Source: Triatoma infestans (Eukaryota; Arthropoda; Insecta; Hemiptera; Reduviidae). From it: 64,000 nt of DNA. Every line of letters starts with the position of its first letter. Within the stretch, counting starts at the first letter, position 1. Shown here piece by piece: positions 1 to 10,209 of the stretch. The position numbers and the translations under genes are program-made. The DNA is taken from positions 1 to 64,000 of the forward strand of contig JAAEAF010014810.1 of assembly GCA_011037195.1 (NCBI GenBank), read 5' to 3'. Under the pieces are notes generated by a model. That model was not told the origin of the DNA, searched no databases, and saw only the letters and a list, made by a program, of their open reading frames with translations.

Positions 1-96
1 GATAATTATATAATTAATAATTTTTATCCAAAATTTTTTTTTTTTTGTACAACATATTTTTATAACTTAGTATTAAAGTTTGATAACTGAGGGTAT

Positions 97-425
97 TTAT
101 TCATTTATTATAAATGCTCTTAATTTTAGAGCACCCGTCGCATAATAATAAAGTTTATTTAAATGTTCTTCAGAGGTAATGGTCAATAATTTAATTAAAA
201 TAGTGTTATTGTTTTCATTACCTATAATAAACTGTTTTAAGTAATGATTCCTAATGGGGGAGTAAAGAGGGCAATGGAATAAGAAGTGTTCCAGTGTTTC
301 ATTGGTATTTAAGTTACATTATGTACATAATTCCTGAGAATCAATAACTGGCATCCACCATTGCTATACCATATCCTAATAGATTTGTCACTCGTTAGCC
401 TTGTAATGACATGGCAAAGTCATTG
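97..425 (-). pseudogene. LINE-A C-terminal Cys/His domain fragment
   Basis: Minus-strand translation ends at a TAA at 97-99. Just upstream it reads NETLEHFLFHCPLYSPIR, preceded by a CT-C pair. That is the C-x-C...H-x-C arrangement seen at the end of many LINE ORF2 proteins, where it is thought to help bind the element RNA. The segment around 400-425 still reads VITRLTS, which parallels RVVAQLRL in LINE-B. Homology stops abruptly near 425, where the foreign segment begins. It is a remnant and not expressed as such. Confidence 0.7.
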
Positions 426-429
426 ACAT

Positions 430-1180
430 CGGCAAAGTACACCAAAGAAATAATCCAGCCAGCTGCTATCAACAAAGGTTGAAAACAGTAACACTGTTGG
501 CCGCCGACAGCCGCGGTCAACCAAACAAACAACAAAGCCTTTTCATCAATTCTCACATCAAAAGGCAGGCACCGCGATAAGTATGGCCACTAAATAAGGT
601 CAGAAAACTACGAAGGTCGCACAAGGCCGCACACTAAGACAGATGTCTTGGTGTGAGTGTGAACAACAGTATATATAAACTCTATGATATACGACGAAAG
701 CATTATTATATCATCTACGAGCACGTCTATATACACGAGCGGCAGTTTACACGTCTATACACAGTTATATTAGAAATTATCATTCTCTTAGTTGTGCACT
801 TTAGTTAGTTATTTTATCATTCTAATTTATCTTCTATTTATTACTAAGTATTTTATTATAATTATTAGTTACCATTTCTAACGTTCAAGTATTGTTCAAT
901 TATAGTTATTTTTATATAAACCGTTTAATTATTCGAGCACTAACTTCCCAAAATCTCTCAATTAACTTCCGCCCTCTTCAAGACATCTGCTACTCCAGGA
1001 ATCACACATCAAACGATTCCATTACATCTAATATCTGATTCCATTACAGTCTCATCTGGTTTACCACTCGGAGTTTATCAATCGCAGTTCTATAAACCAG
1101 ATATTTTTCATAACTCCAATGTTTCTGTAGATAGTGTTATAGCTAGAGTGGAGTACTCTCTCACTATCCAGTGAAACAAC
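430..1180. other. Unclassified AT-rich insert with TATA box, inside LINE-A
   Basis: This stretch interrupts LINE-A between its thumb and its C-terminal domain and does not translate as LINE. It contains a GC-richer block (about 500-640), a clear TATA-like sequence near 670-679 and a long AT-rich tract. A promoter-bearing insert of this size could be a solo LTR or other non-coding transposon. I found no convincing terminal repeats or target-site duplication, so its class stays open. Confidence 0.4.
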
Positions 1181-1220
1181 ATGATTGTTCCATTTTGTAA
1201 CTAAACTGAAATTTTACTAT

Positions 1221-1532
1221 CTAAATTCTCGACTTTCTCAGTAAAAGCAATATCAGGCTCCCTAACACACTTAGCCAATTCTGTAACTGTGAAAACAAAT
1301 TCCACTCCACTCTATTACTATCCAGTTTATGTAGATCCTTGAGTCTTTTAAAACATAATTTTGGAAGTCGGTCATCACTCATTTTTAAAATTCTTTTCCA
1401 GTAATTAAGAATTCTATTTAAGATCTGTGAACTCAGAGGAGAGCGCCCTGATTCTAATCTCACCATGTAATTAGGAATATTACTGGGCCAACACATTATT
1501 TGTTTAAAAAATTTTACCTGAGCTCTCTCCAC
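1221..1532 (-). pseudogene. LINE-A thumb/connection fragment
   Basis: The 103-residue minus-strand reading contains ERAQVKFFKQIMCWPSNIPN followed by VRLESGRSPL. This is the signature found downstream of the RT catalytic core in many LINEs: an 'ER.Q..F.K..L..P..TPN' block, then 'R.E.G..PL'. The same block occurs in LINE-C at about 18170-18270. The last 20 residues run out of homology because of a frameshift near 1280. The piece lies between the RT remnant and the foreign insert. Confidence 0.75.
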
Positions 1533-1895
1533 TACATTCAGAATCTACTACTTCAAATTTTCTCTGATCTGTATAGGAGAGTGGCAGAGACTATGGCATT
1601 AAATAATTTAGTTTTAGGCTCCCAGGATCAACTTTTACTCTTTGATAGAATATTAATTACTTTGCCTATTTGAGGGGATGTTTTACTCAAAAAATATTGG
1701 GCACTATATCTAAATTTGGTATTAACAGAAAGGGACTCCCAAATAAACATAATTAGTTTCAAATATCAAAGGCTTATCCTTCCAGTATATACTTTTAAAA
1801 TTTCTGGACCTATTAGATCGACTAAACGGGATAATTTTCGTTTTTTTCTGGATTTAAAGCAATGGAGTTGTCATTACAATATTTCTCCAACACTT

Positions 1896-2945
1896 TTAAC
1901 TTTTCCATCTATCTCTCCATGACTGTCCAAATATAAGAATGTCATCCGCAAAGAGCAACATTAATAGTTCTTTTCCTGAATTTATTTTTTCAAAAAACTG
2001 TATTATATCGCATATATAAAGCACAAATAAAAGAGTTCTCAAACATTCACCCTGAAGAACTCCCTGGGTAAAATTTATGTCTTGACTATATCTATTATTT
2101 ATTTTTAAACATAATGTGGCGCCATCATACATATTTTTTATTATTCTTATCAATTTTCCGCTTAATCCAAGACTATATCATTTAAACCATAATTTGTCTT
2201 GATTCACCGTGTCAAACGCTTTTTGGAAATCAACACATATTCTCAAGAAATAGCTCTTTTTCAGTTTGGTATGTATGTTTAGCATGGCATTCAGTGTGAA
2301 CAAATGGTCCAGACACCCTCTTCCTTTTCTGAATTCTTCCGGTAAAATATTATGCAATTCGGCCCATTCATAAATTCTTTTACTTAATATACTGGAAAAC
2401 AACTTGCAAATAATCAGAGCAATTCCTCGATAATTATCTGGCACTGATCTATCTCCTTTTTAATGGAACATTGACATCTGAATCTGAGGACCACATCTTG
2501 GGAATATTTTCTTTGTCAAGGATTACATTAAACATATTCAAAATATAATGCTCCCATTCGGGTGTTATATAAAATTCATTAGCTATTTTATCTAAACCAG
2601 GAGATTTTATATTTTTACCTTCCCTTATTGCCAGTTGAAGTTCTCCTAAAGTTCAAAATCCCTATCTAGAAAAGGATCAACAACAGAGTGAAATGTATTA
2701 CATAGGTTACTTTTCTGAGGATAGACATTTTAAAAAAATTCACTCGAGGTTGTTAAATCTATAACATTTCGATTATATGGTTTTGCATTGTAATACTTTA
2801 CTTAACTCCAAAACTGTTTACTATTCTTAACATTAGAAAATTTGTTTATAAGTTCAGAATTAAATTTATGTTTTTCCTTATTAACAATATTTTTAAAATT
2901 ACAACAATTCTTTATATTTAAAAAATCTGTAATTAAGAGGAAGTA
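1896..2945 (-). pseudogene. LINE-A reverse transcriptase remnant
   Basis: RT blocks appear in order on the minus strand. KSPGLDKIANEFY lies near 2620, and NYRGIALI opens the best frame at 2178-2444. That frame continues with a GRGCLDHLF block and VDFQKAFDTV, the first catalytic aspartate motif. The frame at 1896-2153 holds GVLQGE and LLFADDILI, the FADD catalytic motif. Stops between the frames and before 2178 show that it is dead. The region 2650-2945 reads as the connector between endonuclease and RT (FNSELINKFSN and similar). The enzyme would copy element RNA at a nicked target site. Confidence 0.8.
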
Positions 2946-2967
2946 AAATTCATAATAATATCATATG

Positions 2968-3213
2968 TTTCATTTTTTTTTTTTTAAGTTAAGGCGCGTC
3001 TACATCTATGGTCATTGGCGCCCGTAGCATTCTCAGTGCACTGCCGGCCTCTGGACAGTACTCTCTCGTTACAGACAACACTGTCAATCATCAGACAGTG
3101 AACTGTAGAGGCTACTAGGAAGAGAAAAAATCTAAGGGGAGGACTGTTGAACTCAAATCCGGGATCTCCGCACGGGAGTCCACCGGCTACCACTGAACTA
3201 ATCCCTTTCCTTG
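2968..3213 (-). mobile_element. tRNA-derived SINE, subfamily A, copy 1
   Basis: Read on the minus strand, this has a tRNA-like head (GGGATTAGTTCAGTGG, degenerate B box GGATTTGAGTT) starting near 3213. A conserved body with CACTGTC / GACAGTG palindromes follows, then a tail ending GCGCCTTAA plus poly(A). It is one of ten SINEs with the same head and body in this window. It presumably depends on a LINE for mobility. Confidence 0.85.
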
Positions 3214-3344
3214 TATGTTTCAATAAATAAATAAATAAACCTAGAAATAAATTAATGTATAAAATATCTACAAAGCCTTACTTAATAATAATAAAAATAA
3301 ACAAAAACAAATTTATTTACTTTCATAAAACAGAAGAAAAAGAC

Positions 3345-4083
3345 AAAAACATTAATTATTAATTAAGCATCAGAGATATTTTCCGTGATACCCTGCTTCT
3401 TTTTGTGGTCATCGACCGGTTTCGGGGGGGCTTCGCCATCTTCAGGTCGTTCTTCCCAACGAGTGGTGCCAACACAGACTCTACAGAGACTTAGTTTTTC
3501 TCACACACACAACACCTAACTTTGTTCTGTGTGAAACTACGTCTGGTACTGAGTCTGTGTTGGCACACTGTCCCTGACGAACGCATCGGTCAGATTGCGA
3601 ACGCCCGAAACCGGTCGATGACCACAAAATGAAGCAGGCTACACGAAATGTCTCTGATGCTTTCCAGCTCTGCGGAACCAACCACCACAACAAACATTAA
3701 TTATTAATTAAGCATCAGAGATATTTTCCGTGATACCCTGCTTCTTTTTGTGGCCATCGACCGGCTTCGGGCGTTCACCTATCATCAGGATGTTTTTGTC
3801 AAAAGAGTGGGATAACATAGCCTTGCACAGAGCAAATTTAGTTGATTCACTGGTTTTAAAAAGTGTTTTTGTTAGGACCTAACTAGATAGGGGTTCTTTG
3901 ATACCTTAGTGGGAAAACACATGTTCGCTTTTTAAAAGGATGGTACAGTGTTCCTTTTAAAAATGGAAACATCCAACAATTAGAGATGTGAATCTTAAAT
4001 TACGTTTTTGAAGGAGTTTTACTTTGATAATTAATTACCTATACTATCTTACTATTTGATTTAATTTAATTTTTTTTTTAATT
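3345..4083. repeat. F1 foldback cluster with hammerhead-like motifs
   Basis: Two direct copies of a block beginning AACATTAATTATTAATTAAG lie 345 bp apart (3349 and 3694). Each runs through GAGATATTTTCCGTGATA into a motif containing GACCGG and TTCGGG. An inverted arm of the same family sits between them (about 3575-3690). The right copy continues to about 4083 through a long AT-rich arm, which is repeated at 6428-6752. The structure recalls tandem and inverted pLTR arrangements of Penelope-like elements, but no RT or GIY-YIG ORF is present. Confidence 0.65.
3755..3792 (-). ncRNA. Hammerhead-ribozyme-like motif (F1)
   Basis: The minus strand reads CATC, CTGATGA, T, a weak stem II (AGGTGAACGCCC), GAAG, CCGG, TC, GATG. 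CATC and GATG can pair as stem I exactly where a type I hammerhead needs it. GAAG replaces GAAA, giving a G-U pair in place of A-U at the cleavage side. There is one extra base before stem II. Fold and activity are inferred. Confidence 0.4.
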
Positions 4084-4534
4084 AGAATAGAAATTTATTT
4101 CTGCGTATAATGTAATAAAAATACTTGTCGCAGGGAGTTGGAATTAATTCATATACAAGTTATATACAATATTATATTTAAATACATGAAAAAGAAAAGA
4201 AAATCAAAAAACTAACTACAAGGAAAAAATAAATGAAGTAAAAATAATTCTATAAGTTCAAAACCATTACATATTGATTTATACATCTCTGATTGACTGG
4301 AAGACCAAAATTATATATAATTCTCAGTTAAACAAGAACCGATAAATTAAAATAAAATACTTTCTTTTCTCCCTCTCTTGCGACAAAGACTGGATAATAC
4401 AACATAAGAAAAAGTAAGACATAATATGAAAACATAAAGGAGTGAATTCTAGTGATATCCGTACTTGTTGTGGCCCTTTTACTACTACATATGTTAATGA
4501 AGTACAATTAGTTAATTTTTATCATCTTATTAGA

Positions 4535-4957
4535 TTAATTACAACTGTTACAAAATGAAAAAATACTATTCACTTTATGAGTATCAGTAATAATTAACAG
4601 ATCAGCAATATTCTCATGGATCACAAATTCTGAAAGGTATCTATCTCTAGGATCTGAAAAAGTCGAACACTTAAAAAGAAAATGGGCTAAATCATTGTTG
4701 CTATTATAACAAAATTGATATACACTCTCAGGAAAAATATCAATTTTGTTTGAGCCTATTTTCAATGAGAATCTTTTTTTATTCGATAATCTAAGTTGTG
4801 CGACTACTCTTAATTTTTCTGTTCTACAAATTAATTCTAAATAAGATTCCATTGATGGCTGTAGTGCAATTATTTTTCTGTAAAAATTATTGAAGAAAGA
4901 TTTTACAGCAAAATCAACAGCACAACTAAAGAGGTGATTTTTATAAGAGGCAATCAA
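4535..4957 (-). pseudogene. LINE-B C-terminal domain
   Basis: The 140-residue minus-strand reading frame is open and probably the true C terminus. It contains ELICRTEKLRVVAQLRL, then a basic stretch and QFCYNSNNDLAHFLFKCSTF. The last part gives the Cys...His...Cys cluster shared with LINE-A (HFLFHC) and LINE-C (HFILGC). The ATG is not a natural start: the protein would continue from the RT upstream, where stops intervene. The family role is RNA or target DNA binding by ORF2. Confidence 0.75.
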
Positions 4958-5319
4958 GTCACGTTTTTATACTTTAATATATCAGTTACCTTCGAAATAG
5001 TGATTAAATGTTCATAACCAATTACATTTAAAGAATCCGTAAAACAAATGCCCAGTTAAATGGTAATGTAAAATTAGATTCTAATTCTAATAGCCTTGAG
5101 AAACACGATTTCGGGAGTCAGTCATTAGACATGCTTAAAATAGCAACCCACCAACCAATAGCTCTTTTAAAGATTCTAAACTTAATATGAGTCCGGCCAC
5201 ACTCTGATTATGCGCTAGCTACATTAGAAGGGTTCTCAAAATGTACTTAAAGAATTTTAATTGTCCTCACTCTAATATATCTCCGTACAGACAACCCCAA
5301 ACTTAGGAGAACAGTACAC

Positions 5320-6290
5320 CTAAATAAAGAGTGAATTTACAACTTGTATTATAGATTGACCAAACAAGTAACCAGTAAGAACTCCATGTTTTCCTTGCTC
5401 TATCCTTCTAAAAAAAGGTACCACATGGATTTTCTTAGTATTCACAGTAAGAGAACTGGCTTGACAGTAGTCTTCAAGAATATTTAAATTTGATTGGACT
5501 TCCCGCTCAGGAGATGCCAGCAAGACAATGTTATCGGCGTAAAGGATTATTAATAGGTCACGATTGTTTCCAGTGCTTACGCCCTGTACACAATTAGTTT
5601 TGAAGAAATCCAGAATATCCACCAGATAAAGGGAAAATAATAAGGGGCTAAGAATTTCCTCCTGCAACACCCCTTCCGAAACGTGATTTTCTTAGATAGG
5701 ATTTCGTCATCAGAGTTTGTCGGTGTTACGCCATCATGCACATTCATTATTATTCTTATAATTTTGCAACTAATGCCTAGGGAATGCAATTTGTGCCACA
5801 ACTTTTCGAGACAAACCGAATCAAAGGCACGTTGAAAATCTACAAAAATGCAAAAAACGTATCTTTTCTTTAGCCTAAGATTTATATTAATTGCGGCAGA
5901 TAAGACGAAAATGGCATCCCGACAACCTCTTCCTGAACGAAAAGCCATCTGCTCTTCAGGTATAAGCTGCCTGACTTCCACCCAACCTATTAACCTTTTC
6001 AGTGAAGATTTTCGTTATGGCGTTAATGATGGCTATTCCTCTGTAATTTCTCTTGTCTAACGGGTCACCTTTCTTGTGCAAGAGCTTAAACTTTATTTTT
6101 TACCAGTCTCAAGGAAAACGTTCATCATCCCATATTCGGTTAAACAAGTTTAACAAGTAATGCGTCCAAGGAGGAGGTAAATTTTTGGAACATTCGTTTG
6201 GGATTAAGTCCAGACCAGTAGCTTTTTTGGTTTTAGATTGGTTAATAATAACAAGAAGCTCGTCCAACGTGATAGCACCGTCTAGACTGG
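5320..6290 (-). pseudogene. LINE-B reverse transcriptase remnant
   Basis: On the minus strand, the region near 6230 reads KATGLDLIPNECS. LHKKGDP and NYRGIAII follow near 6050. The open frame at 5577-5981 holds IPEEQMAFRSGRGCRDAIF and VDFQRAFDSV. A frameshift near 5650-5670 moves the protein into the frame at 5320-5670, with LSPLLFSLYLVDIL and ILYADNIVLLAS. In that last motif the second catalytic aspartate is Asn (YADN for YADD), a loss of a key residue in addition to the frameshift. A stop after RFP near 6110 also breaks the ORF. Confidence 0.8.
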
Positions 6291-6427
6291 ATTAATGTAA
6301 CCAACAAAAGAAAAATCAGTAACTAATTTTGGGACCATAGTTAAAAAATGAAATTGCTCCCGTTTCTCTAGTGGGATTGGGCATTTATCATTTCTTTTTC
6401 CACAAAATAGACTCACGACCCTCCAAA

Positions 6428-6752
6428 ATTCGGGCGTTCACCCATCATCAGTATGTTTTTGTCAAAAGATTGTGATAATATAGACTTGCACAGAGCAAAT
6501 TTAGTTAATATACTGGTTTTAAAAAGTATTTTGTTGGGCCTAACTAGGTAGGGGTTCGTTGATACCTGAGTGGGTAAACACATGTTGTTTTTCGCTCTTT
6601 AAAAGGATGGTGTACTTTGTTCCTTTTAAAAATGGAAACATCCAACAATTAGAGATGTGTAACTTAATTACGTTTTTGAAGGAGATTTGCTTTAATAATT
6701 AATTACCCATACTATCTTACTATTATTTAATTTTAATTTTTTTTTTTAATTG
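6428..6752. repeat. F1 foldback arm, second copy
   Basis: Begins mid-motif at TTCGGGCGTTCACCCATCAT and then matches 3770-4083 closely along its whole length. Both have the GGTTTTAAAAAGT block, TAGGGGTTC, GGAAACATCCAACAATTAGA and the poly(T) end. It lies immediately beyond the 5' end of LINE-B. On the minus strand its edge gives CTGATGA plus a GGGTGAACGCCC stem, but the GAAA-C part is cut off. Confidence 0.65.
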
Positions 6753-6959
6753 TTCTTTGGTGTTGAACAAAGTGAAAAAACACTGTGTCAGCCGTGGACT
6801 ACTATGAAATAATTAATGATAAGAAATGATAAAAACGAGCTGAATAATCGTAAGATAGTATACATAAATAAATATGTTGTTAAACAATTAACCTATATAA
6901 GCATGTTATTTGATAATCACGTATTAATTCCATAGTTTACCTTTCATAATTCACATACA

Positions 6960-7050
6960 TCATTCATGTCGATGACCATAAATAGAAGCAAGCTATCAAG
7001 GAAAATATCTCTGATGCTTTACAGCTCTGCGGAACCAACCACAACAACTA
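6960..7050 (+). repeat. F1 foldback end fragment
   Basis: Contains GTCGATGACCA, then GAAGCAAGCTATCA, GGAAAATATCTCTGATGC and CTGCGGAACCAACCACAAC. This is the outer end of F1 as seen at 3650, 23430, 36640 and 43850. Confidence 0.6.
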
Positions 7051-8425
7051 TTAATTAAGCGTTTATTAATAATTAAACTGTTCTATTAAAAATGTTAGGT
7101 AAGCAGTAGCCTGGTATGCAATTAATGTTGACCAATTAGTACCATTCAAATAACTGATCACTTGCCTGGTAATTTACTCTCCTCTGGTAAATAATGTGTA
7201 CCAACTGAAATATTTTTTTCTTACACCTCTAACTACATAGGTATGATCTATCAGATATGAAAGGCTTATAGTTTAGATTTAATAGTTATCCTCTCGATTT
7301 AATAATGTAAGCTTTACCACCTATATCAAGTTCTTATATTTATTATATAATTTATATTAAAATTAGGTTCTTTATTGAGATTTATAAAATACGCCAGAAG
7401 TAAAATAATTGTGTTCTCCTATATTTAGTTTTTTCTCTTGACTCTTGTTTAAAAAGATTAAACTTGGAGATCATGAAAGTTGAGGAAGAAGTATCATTTC
7501 AATTGCGGCCAGAGTTGGTTTGGTCCATTTCATAGCAATCATGGGTAACACGTCACGCTTGTTTATTGATGGCAAAATACTAAAGCAGAAAATTAAGATT
7601 TTGTTCAATTTTTTTTTTTTTTGTAAGGAATTGTTTATTGTAGATACACAAATTATTGTTCATTCTTGTTGTTTATATTTTTTAGATCACAAGATTTCAA
7701 TAAACAATACATATACAAATGCAATCAAGATCTATAATAGTTGTACAGAAATAGTGGTTATATAGATGATATTCAATATAGATAAAGTTACAAACAAGGA
7801 CTTTAAAAACAAAAGAAAGAAAAAAAAAGAAAAAACGTAACTTTTATAGATATACTAAACATCTAAGTACCCCCATATAATAATACAAGAGCGGTTAAAT
7901 AAGTAACATCACGACTTATAATATATATATATATATACGAAACACTATGTATATATACATTCATATATAAAACAGAAAGATAGTTCTACTCTCTAGTTGA
8001 AGTGTTTGTTACATTTGATATAATCATGTATAGGATGTATAATATACAAAGTTTCACTCTACTAAACATTATCTCTATTGACCATCAACTATTTTTCAAG
8101 TTTGAATCACCTAAAGGTGCTGCTTCTGCTTAGGATCTTCTCCCCTACAATGATTTCACTTAGATTATTTAAAACTCTATTATTAATATGGTAATACCTA
8201 CAGATTTTTTTTTTCGTTTTGAAAAACTATAATTCTTTTAGCTTGTTCATATATTGATTTTTTTTCTTTTGTTTTTACCATTACTTAATAGTTTCTCTAA
8301 ATAACCGTGTAAAACTTAAAACAAAACATGAACTTGGTTTATGAATGTATAAAACCCTTTATTATTACATTATCAGTTTATTTCTATTTTTTGGTAACAT
8401 TAGGAAATAATTTGAATCACTTACA
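7051..8425. other. AT-rich sequence, no gene recognised
   Basis: Nothing coding stands out on either strand. A short (TA)n run lies near 7918-7938 and several poly(T) or poly(A) tracts are present. Short open frames here have no recognisable motif. Confidence 0.5.
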
Positions 8426-8429
8426 TTGT

Positions 8430-8730
8430 TTATAATGTGGTTGTTGAAGGAGAGAAATGGTCTGGTTTGAATGAATTAACAAGATATGGTTAACACTGTA
8501 TAGTATGATAAGTGACACTGACTGCATGGACTTTACACTTGAAATAATAGAGTAAGGTAGAGTGGTAAAGGGTAATGACACGTAGTGACTGGCGAGTGAC
8601 CTCAGTTGTGTGAACTGTTTTCTATCTGTCCCCCGTTGCTGTATTTATGTGGTTTCTTCCACTCTAGTCCGAGAGAGTTGTCTTGTCATTTTGTCTCTCT
8701 TTCTCAGCTACGAATACTATTTTTGGATAT
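8430..8730 (+). repeat. Family T repeat, copy 1
   Basis: Shares with 51217-51785 (plus) and 52925-53230 (minus) the blocks GGTTAACACTG, ACTGCATGGACTTTACA, GGTAGAGTGGTAA, TATTTAT near a CACTC-AGTCCGAGAGAGT block, and a CTCTCTTT end. It is about 280-300 bp, non-coding and of unknown class. Confidence 0.6.
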
Positions 8731-8864
8731 AATTACATCTTTAAGAGATCTCTGGAATTACCATATTTCCTCGAAGTCTGTTCTTGCAATTAAACATGAT
8801 GTCAATTGCGCTCTGCGACTTACAAGATCTATTGTCACTCTTCTTCTCTTTAATATCTATATTT

Positions 8865-9032
8865 TGTTTTTACTTTCTCTTAATCCTAGTGAGAGAATGT
8901 ATTGCGATCATTTCAAATTTTTGAAAGAAAATACATGTTTCGAGGTCAGTCCAGGTTTTTTGAACCCTTCCTAGGTACAAAAAAAAATTCTTTAGCGAAT
9001 GGTCTATACGTAAATGTGTGTGTCTCGAACAC
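8865..9032 (+). repeat. Family S repeat, 5' end only
   Basis: Starts with TACTTTCTCTTA-ATCCTAGTGAGAGAA and continues ATTGCGATCATTTCAAATTTT, ATACATGTTTCGAGG and AGCGAATGGTCTATA. This is the standard 5' segment of the dispersed S family. It is cut off at about 9032, where F1 sequence begins. Confidence 0.65.
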
Positions 9033-9044
9033 ATCTATAATGTT

Positions 9045-9845
9045 GTGGTGGTTGGTTTCCGTGGTAGCCTGCTTCATTTTGTGGTCATCAACCGGTTTCG
9101 GGCAGTTCGCCCACTTCAGATACGTTTTGGTCAGACAGTGTGATAACACAGACTTGCAAGAGTAAATCAGTTAATAATACAACTGACTGGTGTTTTTACT
9201 TTATAAATAGGTCAAGGGCTATGGTGATGTACATGGTGGGAAAACAAAAGTGTTTTTGGGTTGTTAAGGGCACATTTTCCTTACAATGGAAAACAAACGT
9301 GGGGGTCTAATTTTTAAACTTGTTGTTTTGGAGGGAGATTACTTTACAATTAACTAATCAAAATAAAATATATAAAAATAAATTAAAAATTAAATTAAAT
9401 AACGATTTAAAACTAACATAATTTAAAATTAACCTATTTTTATAATTAAGTTTTTTATAATTATGCATTCCAGTCAATATTTCACTTTTCACACAACATT
9501 CACATACGGCATCCACGCACGCATGTATACCTAAATATGGTTTGTTATAATTATGTTTTTTATAATTATGCATTGAACTCAATATTTCACATTTCATTTT
9601 ACCTTTCACCTTAATTGTAAAGTAAATATCCCTCCAACAACAGAGTTTAAAAATTAGACCCCATGTGTTGTTTCCATTTTAAGGAAAATTTGCCCCTTTA
9701 ACAACCCAAACACGTGTTTTTTCCATCCAGTTACCATCACCATACCCCTTGACCTAGTTTAAGGGTTTAGTTCTAACACAATTAAACACCAGGCAGTGTG
9801 TAAACTGATTTGCTCTGTGCAAGTCTGTGTTGTCACACTGTCTAG
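9045..9845. repeat. Large F1 foldback, arms of about 265 bp and 240 bp
   Basis: The left arm (about 9065-9330) carries AACCGG-TTTCGGGC, TGATAACACAGACTTGCA, a GGTGGGAAAACA region, AAGGGCACATTTTCC and AATTTTTAAACTTGTTG. The right arm (about 9605-9845) is its inverted, mildly diverged copy ending TTGCACAAG-type sequence and TGTCACACTGTCTAGAA. The central loop (9331-9604) holds two near-identical blocks containing TTATAATTATG and CAATATTTCAC. On the minus strand the left arm has a defective hammerhead-like core (CTGAAGT). Confidence 0.65.
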
Positions 9846-9971
9846 AATATAATCATGTCTCTACCTGCCAGGCGGCTTGCGTCCAAGGTAAGCACTTGTC
9901 TCTCTCTACAACTTCTGTATTTAGAATTTGTCCTTTTATATATAATTGTACTATTTTTTTTTTTTTATTGT

Positions 9972-10205
9972 CTTCGGGAAGGGACCAAGCCTTATGCTAT
10001 CTAAACCCCTTCTGGGCCCATAAAGCTCCCCAAAGTTTGGAGCATTCTCAGTGCACTGCCGGCCTCCGGTTAGTGTTCTCTCGTTACAGACAACACTGTC
10101 TATCAGTGAACGTAAGAGGCAGTGAATCTAAGGGCAGCAGCTGGCCTAGAACCCGGGACCGCCACAATGCTAGTCCAGCGCGCTACCTTTGAGCTAATCC
10201 CTTCC
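9972..10205 (-). mobile_element. tRNA-derived SINE, subfamily B, copy 1
   Basis: Minus-strand tRNA-like head (GGGATTAGCTCAAAGG, B box GGGTTCTAGG) and the same body as subfamily A. The 3' tail is different: it carries TTTGGGGAGCTTTATGGGCC and ends GACAATAAAA. The same tail occurs at 25617-25872. Confidence 0.8.
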
Positions 10206-10209
10206 CTTA

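Larger units (their letters stand above)
1..2945 (-). mobile_element. LINE-A: degraded non-LTR retrotransposon, minus strand
   Basis: This is a decayed non-LTR retrotransposon read on the minus strand. Pieces of one reverse-transcriptase ORF lie in the expected order: a connector region at 2945-2650, reverse transcriptase (RT) at 2640-1896, a thumb-like region at 1532-1221 and a cysteine-rich C terminus at 425-97. Stops and frameshifts break every part. The endonuclease is missing, so the copy is 5'-truncated or extends beyond what I can recognise. An unrelated segment of about 750 bp separates the thumb from the C terminus. The domain order (RT, no RNase H, C-terminal Cys/His cluster) matches LINE-B and LINE-C in this window. 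I infer one broad clade of the Jockey/CR1/I group and cannot name it further. Confidence 0.8.
4084..6427 (-). mobile_element. LINE-B: degraded non-LTR retrotransposon
   Basis: A minus-strand LINE with RT (6290-5320), a poorly readable thumb (about 5300-4980) and a C-terminal domain (4957-4535). About 450 bp of AT-rich 3' sequence follows, running toward 4084. There is no endonuclease: homology stops at about 6420, where F1 sequence resumes, so the copy is 5'-truncated. F1 sequence lies directly on both sides, in the same orientation. I could not identify a target-site duplication. Confidence 0.75.

Noticed and set aside
8606..8974. 122-residue frame as a membrane protein
   Set aside because: It spans the end of family T and the start of a family S copy, so it is a chance frame across two repeats.
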